DNA from: JAUYIV01 sp035464675 | Lineage (GTDB): Bacteria > Actinomycetota > Acidimicrobiia > Spongiisociales > UBA11373 | Reading direction: 5' to 3' | DNA: 7,377 bases | Assembly: GCA_035464675.1 (NCBI GenBank) | Contig: DATHSA010000058.1 | Span: 1 to 7,377 of the forward strand | Shown: piece by piece, positions 4,961 to 7,377 of the stretch | How positions within the stretch are numbered: the first letter of the stretch is position 1 | Layout of the letters: each line of letters begins with the position of its first letter | Made by a program: the position numbers and the translations under genes | The notes under the pieces: model-generated | What the model was told of the DNA's origin: nothing | The model's database searches: none | What the model saw: only the letters and a program-made list of their open reading frames with translations

Positions 4961-5934
4961 CCACTTCTCCGCATACCACCGGTGAGCTCGAGAGGGCGAT
5001 GGAGCGACCGGATCGTCCGCTGTGGCCCCGCTTGATCAGATGGGCCGTGGCCGCCGTGATCCTGGTGCCGGTGGTCTGGTCGGCGTTGGGACTCAATGTC
5101 TCCCTGGATCGGCTTCTCTCCGCGCCAGGCGACATCCTCCGCCTGCTGATCAACCTCGCCCAGCCAGAGCTCTCCGCCGAAGCCATTCAGCGCGCCCTTC
5201 CCAAGGTGATGGAATCGTTTTTCATCGCCTGGATCGGGACGATCATCGGTGCGACCCTCTCGTTTCCGCTGGCCTTCCTGGCCGCCAAGAACATCAGCAG
5301 CCCCGTGGTGACGAACCCGGTCCGACAGCTGCTGAACGCCATTCGGGCGGTGCCAGAGCTGCTGGTGGCCGTCGCCCTCATCCCCGTCACCGGTGTCGGC
5401 CCCTGGACCGGCACACTTGCCCTCGGAATCCATTCGATCGGGACACTGGGCAAGCTCTCATCCGAGGTGATCGAGGGAATCGACCCGGGACCTGTAGAGG
5501 CCGTCGCCGCCGTCGGGGGAGGTCCCATCGCCAGGATGCGCTTTGCGGTCGTGCCGCAGGTGATGCCGAACATCCTCGCCTATTGGCTGTACCGCTTCGA
5601 GATCAACATCCGCGCCTCGGCGGTCCTCGGAGCCATCGGCGCCGGAGGCATCGGCCGCGAACTGATATCCCAGCTCCGGTTCCGGAACTATGGCCGGGCG
5701 AGCACTGTTCTCTTCCTGACCATCTTCGCCGTCCTCGTCGTGGACGCGATCTCGGCAAGGGCTCGCCGTCGCATCATCAGCGGCCATCGCGAGCCCGGCC
5801 CGGTCGCCGCGTTCATCGCCGCACCGGTGTGGAGGCGGGGGCTCATGGTCATCGCCTCGGCAGCGCTGCTCGCCATCGTCGTATTCCTGGCGATCCAGCT
5901 CCAGACCGATGTCCAGCTCGTCCAATTCCCCTGA
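4957..5934 (+). CDS. phnE: PhnE-type ABC permease, second subunit
   Basis: This is the second integral membrane permease subunit, likely forming a heterodimer with PhnE1. It has 325 residues. A first membrane segment (about 28-45) is followed by an external stretch, then the permease core from about 85 to 270. The EAA loop spans 178-204 (Glu181-Ala182, Gly187, ending in P-Q-V-M-P), and EINIRASAVLGAIGAGGIGR (215-234) closely mirrors the same segment in PhnE1, showing common descent. Typical PhnE proteins end near the basic SARARRRI (267-274). Here about 50 more residues follow, with one extra hydrophobic segment (about 295-313) and a short polar end. The TTG at 4957 overlaps the phnE1 stop as TTGA and has AGGAG (4946-4950) six bases upstream, so I prefer it to the ATG at 4999. 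Coupled translation with phnE1 is likely. Confidence 0.92.
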   Translation: MTTSPHTTGELERAMERPDRPLWPRLIRWAVAAVILVPVVWSALGLNVSLDRLLSAPGDILRLLINLAQPELSAEAIQRALPKVMESFFIAWIGTIIGATLSFPLAFLAAKNISSPVVTNPVRQLLNAIRAVPELLVAVALIPVTGVGPWTGTLALGIHSIGTLGKLSSEVIEGIDPGPVEAVAAVGGGPIARMRFAVVPQVMPNILAYWLYRFEINIRASAVLGAIGAGGIGRELISQLRFRNYGRASTVLFLTIFAVLVVDAISARARRRIISGHREPGPVAAFIAAPVWRRGLMVIASAALLAIVVFLAIQLQTDVQLVQFP

Positions 5935-5954
5935 TCGGGGTGTGAGGCCGCCTG

Positions 5955-6989
5955 ATGGCTGAGGGCGACCGCTCCAGGCTGATCCGCCGCACCCGGGAGG
6001 ATGCCGAACGGCTGGAACGCCGTGAGTTGTCCCCGGCGGCGACGCAGTCCGTGGACACCCGGGGCAGGAACGTGCCGGAGGCCCCGGATCCCGATCGCAC
6101 CGTGTTCGAGCGCGACCGGGACCGCATCCTCCACAGCAAGGCCTTCCGCCGCCTCAAGCACAAGACCCAGGTGTTCATCAACCCGGACGGCGATCACTTC
6201 GTCACTCGCCTCACACACACGCTGCAGGTCACCCAGATCGGGCAGGCCCTGGCGACCTACCTGCGCCTCAATGTCCCCCTCGCCGAGGCGATCTGCCTGG
6301 GCCACGACGTCGGCCATTCGCCGTTCGGGCACATCGGGGAGGACGCCCTGACTCCGTATGTCCCGGGTGAGTGGCACCACGCCGCCCAGAGCGTCAGGGT
6401 GTTCGAGGTGCTCGAGCCCCTCAACCTGACCTGGGAGGGCCGCGACGGAATCAGAGCACACTCGTGGAAGATCGATCCGCCGCCCTCGACACCGGAGGGA
6501 ATGGTGTGCCGCTTCGCCGACCGCATCGCCTACCTGACCCACGATGTCGACGACGCGGTGCGCGCCGGCGTCATCAGCTACGCCGACCTCCCCGGCAAGG
6601 CCACCGGGGTCTTCGGAGAGCCGGGTAGCGCGTGGATCGGCTCGATGATCGACGCCGTCGTCGACGAGTCGCTCGAGCGAGGCGAGGTGGTCATGGATCC
6701 AAATGCGCTCGAAGTGATGAACGAACTGCGCGATTTCATGTTCGAGCGGGTCTACCTGCGGCCCGAGGCGGAGGAACAGCGGGAGGAGGCGATCCGGGTC
6801 ATCCGGGGGCTCACCGACCACTACATCGAACGCCCCGAGGAGGTCCCCGACAGCTACCGCCATCATGGAGCCGACGACGTGACCGCCGCAATCGACTACG
6901 TCTCGGGAATGACGGACCGCTTCGCGGTGAGGGAGTGGGAGCGGATCAGCGGTCAGCCTCCAGCCTCGAGCCTCCAGCAGGAGCCGTGA
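5955..6989 (+). CDS. dgt: dGTPase-like HD-domain deoxynucleotide triphosphohydrolase
   Basis: Enzymes of this family cleave dNTPs to deoxynucleoside and triphosphate, lowering dNTP pools in the cytoplasm. The 344 residues contain the HD-type metal site: His88 in RLTHTLQV (85-92), His117-Asp118 in CLGHDVGHSPFGH (114-126) and Asp189 in CRFADRIAYLTHD (185-197). The N-terminal DRDRILHSKAFRRLKHKTQV (54-73) is also typical. It is shorter than E. coli Dgt (about 505) and resembles the dGTPase-like group, in which nucleotide preference varies and activation by other dNTPs is common. The ATG is the first start after an in-frame stop (5943-5945). Only a weak GAGG (5944-5947) precedes it. The gap to phnE2 is 20 bases with no hairpin, so co-transcription with the transporter is plausible though functionally unexplained. 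The last dozen residues are low in complexity, from a 7-bp tandem repeat. Confidence 0.93.
   Translation: MAEGDRSRLIRRTREDAERLERRELSPAATQSVDTRGRNVPEAPDPDRTVFERDRDRILHSKAFRRLKHKTQVFINPDGDHFVTRLTHTLQVTQIGQALATYLRLNVPLAEAICLGHDVGHSPFGHIGEDALTPYVPGEWHHAAQSVRVFEVLEPLNLTWEGRDGIRAHSWKIDPPPSTPEGMVCRFADRIAYLTHDVDDAVRAGVISYADLPGKATGVFGEPGSAWIGSMIDAVVDESLERGEVVMDPNALEVMNELRDFMFERVYLRPEAEEQREEAIRVIRGLTDHYIERPEEVPDSYRHHGADDVTAAIDYVSGMTDRFAVREWERISGQPPASSLQQEP
6955..6978 (+). repeat. Heptamer tandem repeat at the 3' end of dgt
   Basis: AGCCTCC, AGCCTCG, AGCCTCC and a partial AGC follow one another without gaps. The unit is not a multiple of three, so gain or loss of one copy would shift the frame of the last residues of Dgt and could extend it into the convergent neighbour. 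It encodes the low-complexity tail P-P-A-S-S-L-Q-Q. Confidence 0.8.
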
Positions 6990-6998
6990 CCACCGGCT

Positions 6999-7377
6999 TC
7001 AGGACGTCCGGGAGTCGATAGCCGGGGTGTTGCGACCCAGAGTCGCGATCGACGACACCGCGGTGACGGCGAGTGCTGCCCAGGCAGGGCCGAGAGCCAG
7101 GACCCCAGGGCCTCCTGCCCACAGGGCTGTGGCCACAGCGGTCGTGAGAGCAGTGAGGCGCGCGAGGCGGACGCGCGACGTAGAGATCCGCCCACCGCGC
7201 CGGCTGTCGACCGTCGACGACACGCCGGGCACCACCCATGCGGAGACCAGGCCGGCGGCGAGGCCCCCGACCAGGAGGCCCCGGGCAAAGCCCGCCGGTG
7301 AAACCCACGCGTCGTGGTCGCCGAAGACGGTCACCAGGAACACGACGATCGCGGTCATCGCGATCGAGGCGGCAACG
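6999..7377 (-). CDS. Small multi-spanning membrane protein, 5' end probably outside the window
   Basis: I do not recognise this protein. The frame stays open to the window edge. An ATG at 7358-7356 would give 119 residues, but no ribosome binding site precedes it, so the true start is probably beyond 7377. Codons are strongly G/C-ending, as in neighbouring genes, which supports real coding. Counting from that ATG, hydrophobic segments lie near 1-13, 22-46, 66-82 and 85-106. A basic stretch (52-68, with seven arginines) separates the second and third and would face the cytoplasm. The C-terminal tail is short and polar. The gene converges on dgt with nine bases between the two stops and no visible terminator hairpin. 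Overlapping open frames on the same strand (down to 6946 and 6953) run into dgt and lack the membrane pattern, so I prefer this one. Confidence 0.65.
   Translation of the reverse strand, partial: VAASIAMTAIVVFLVTVFGDHDAWVSPAGFARGLLVGGLAAGLVSAWVVPGVSSTVDSRRGGRISTSRVRLARLTALTTAVATALWAGGPGVLALGPAWAALAVTAVSSIATLGRNTPAIDSRTS

Noticed and set aside
1599..5934. A complete phosphonate or phosphite catabolic cluster.
   Set aside because: Only uptake genes are present. No C-P lyase, phosphonate hydrolase, aminotransferase or phosphite dehydrogenase is encoded here.
5688..6866. A 392-codon open frame on the minus strand.
   Set aside because: It lies antisense to dgt and phnE2, which have clear motifs. 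Long antisense frames are expected in DNA with such strong third-position G/C bias.
1..7377. CRISPR arrays, insertion sequences, attachment sites or defence genes.
   Set aside because: There are no spaced direct repeats, transposase motifs or terminal inverted repeats. All long frames are accounted for by housekeeping or transport genes plus one small membrane protein.

Overview
The window is G+C-rich (about two thirds by eye) with strong G/C preference at third codon positions. It uses GTG and TTG starts freely, has TAnnnT-type -10 boxes, and carries two lipoprotein leaders with the same C-G-D-D-D start to the mature protein. Together these suggest a high-GC actinobacterium, possibly of the Acidimicrobiia type. 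That placement is inferred from style and gene content, not from a marker gene.

Layout. Positions 1-490 (minus strand) hold the N-terminal 163 codons of dnaX, the DNA polymerase III clamp-loader subunit; its 3' part lies outside the window. A 147-bp divergent intergenic region separates it from a plus-strand polar amino-acid-binding lipoprotein gene (638-1438), which ends at a perfect 16-bp hairpin terminator. No matching permease or ATPase is nearby. Next is a phosphonate/phosphate/phosphite-type uptake system: phnD (lipoprotein receptor, 1599-2708), a 14-bp hairpin, then phnC (ATPase, 2823-3596), phnE1 (3593-4960) and phnE2 (4957-5934). The last three are joined by 4-bp start/stop overlaps. 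Twenty bases later comes dgt, an HD-domain dNTP triphosphohydrolase (5955-6989). The window ends with a convergent minus-strand gene for a small membrane protein (6999 to beyond 7377), not recognised.

How the parts work together. PhnD should capture a phosphorus oxyanion outside the membrane and deliver it to a PhnE1/PhnE2 heterodimer powered by PhnC. No C-P lyase, phosphonatase, phosphite dehydrogenase or regulator gene is present, so the substrate cannot be read from context. dgt may be co-transcribed with the transporter, which would be odd but could be no more than packing.

Most notable points: PhnE1 carries about 195 extra N-terminal residues with about six membrane segments; PhnE2 has an extra C-terminal membrane segment; PhnD has a roughly 55-residue insertion flanked by two cysteines; the phnD leader carries a hairpin followed by a perfect 9-bp tandem repeat; and the same octamer sits 2 bp before the -10 boxes of both divergent promoters next to dnaX. 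I found no tRNA, rRNA, CRISPR array, insertion sequence or clearly novel defence or mobile system.
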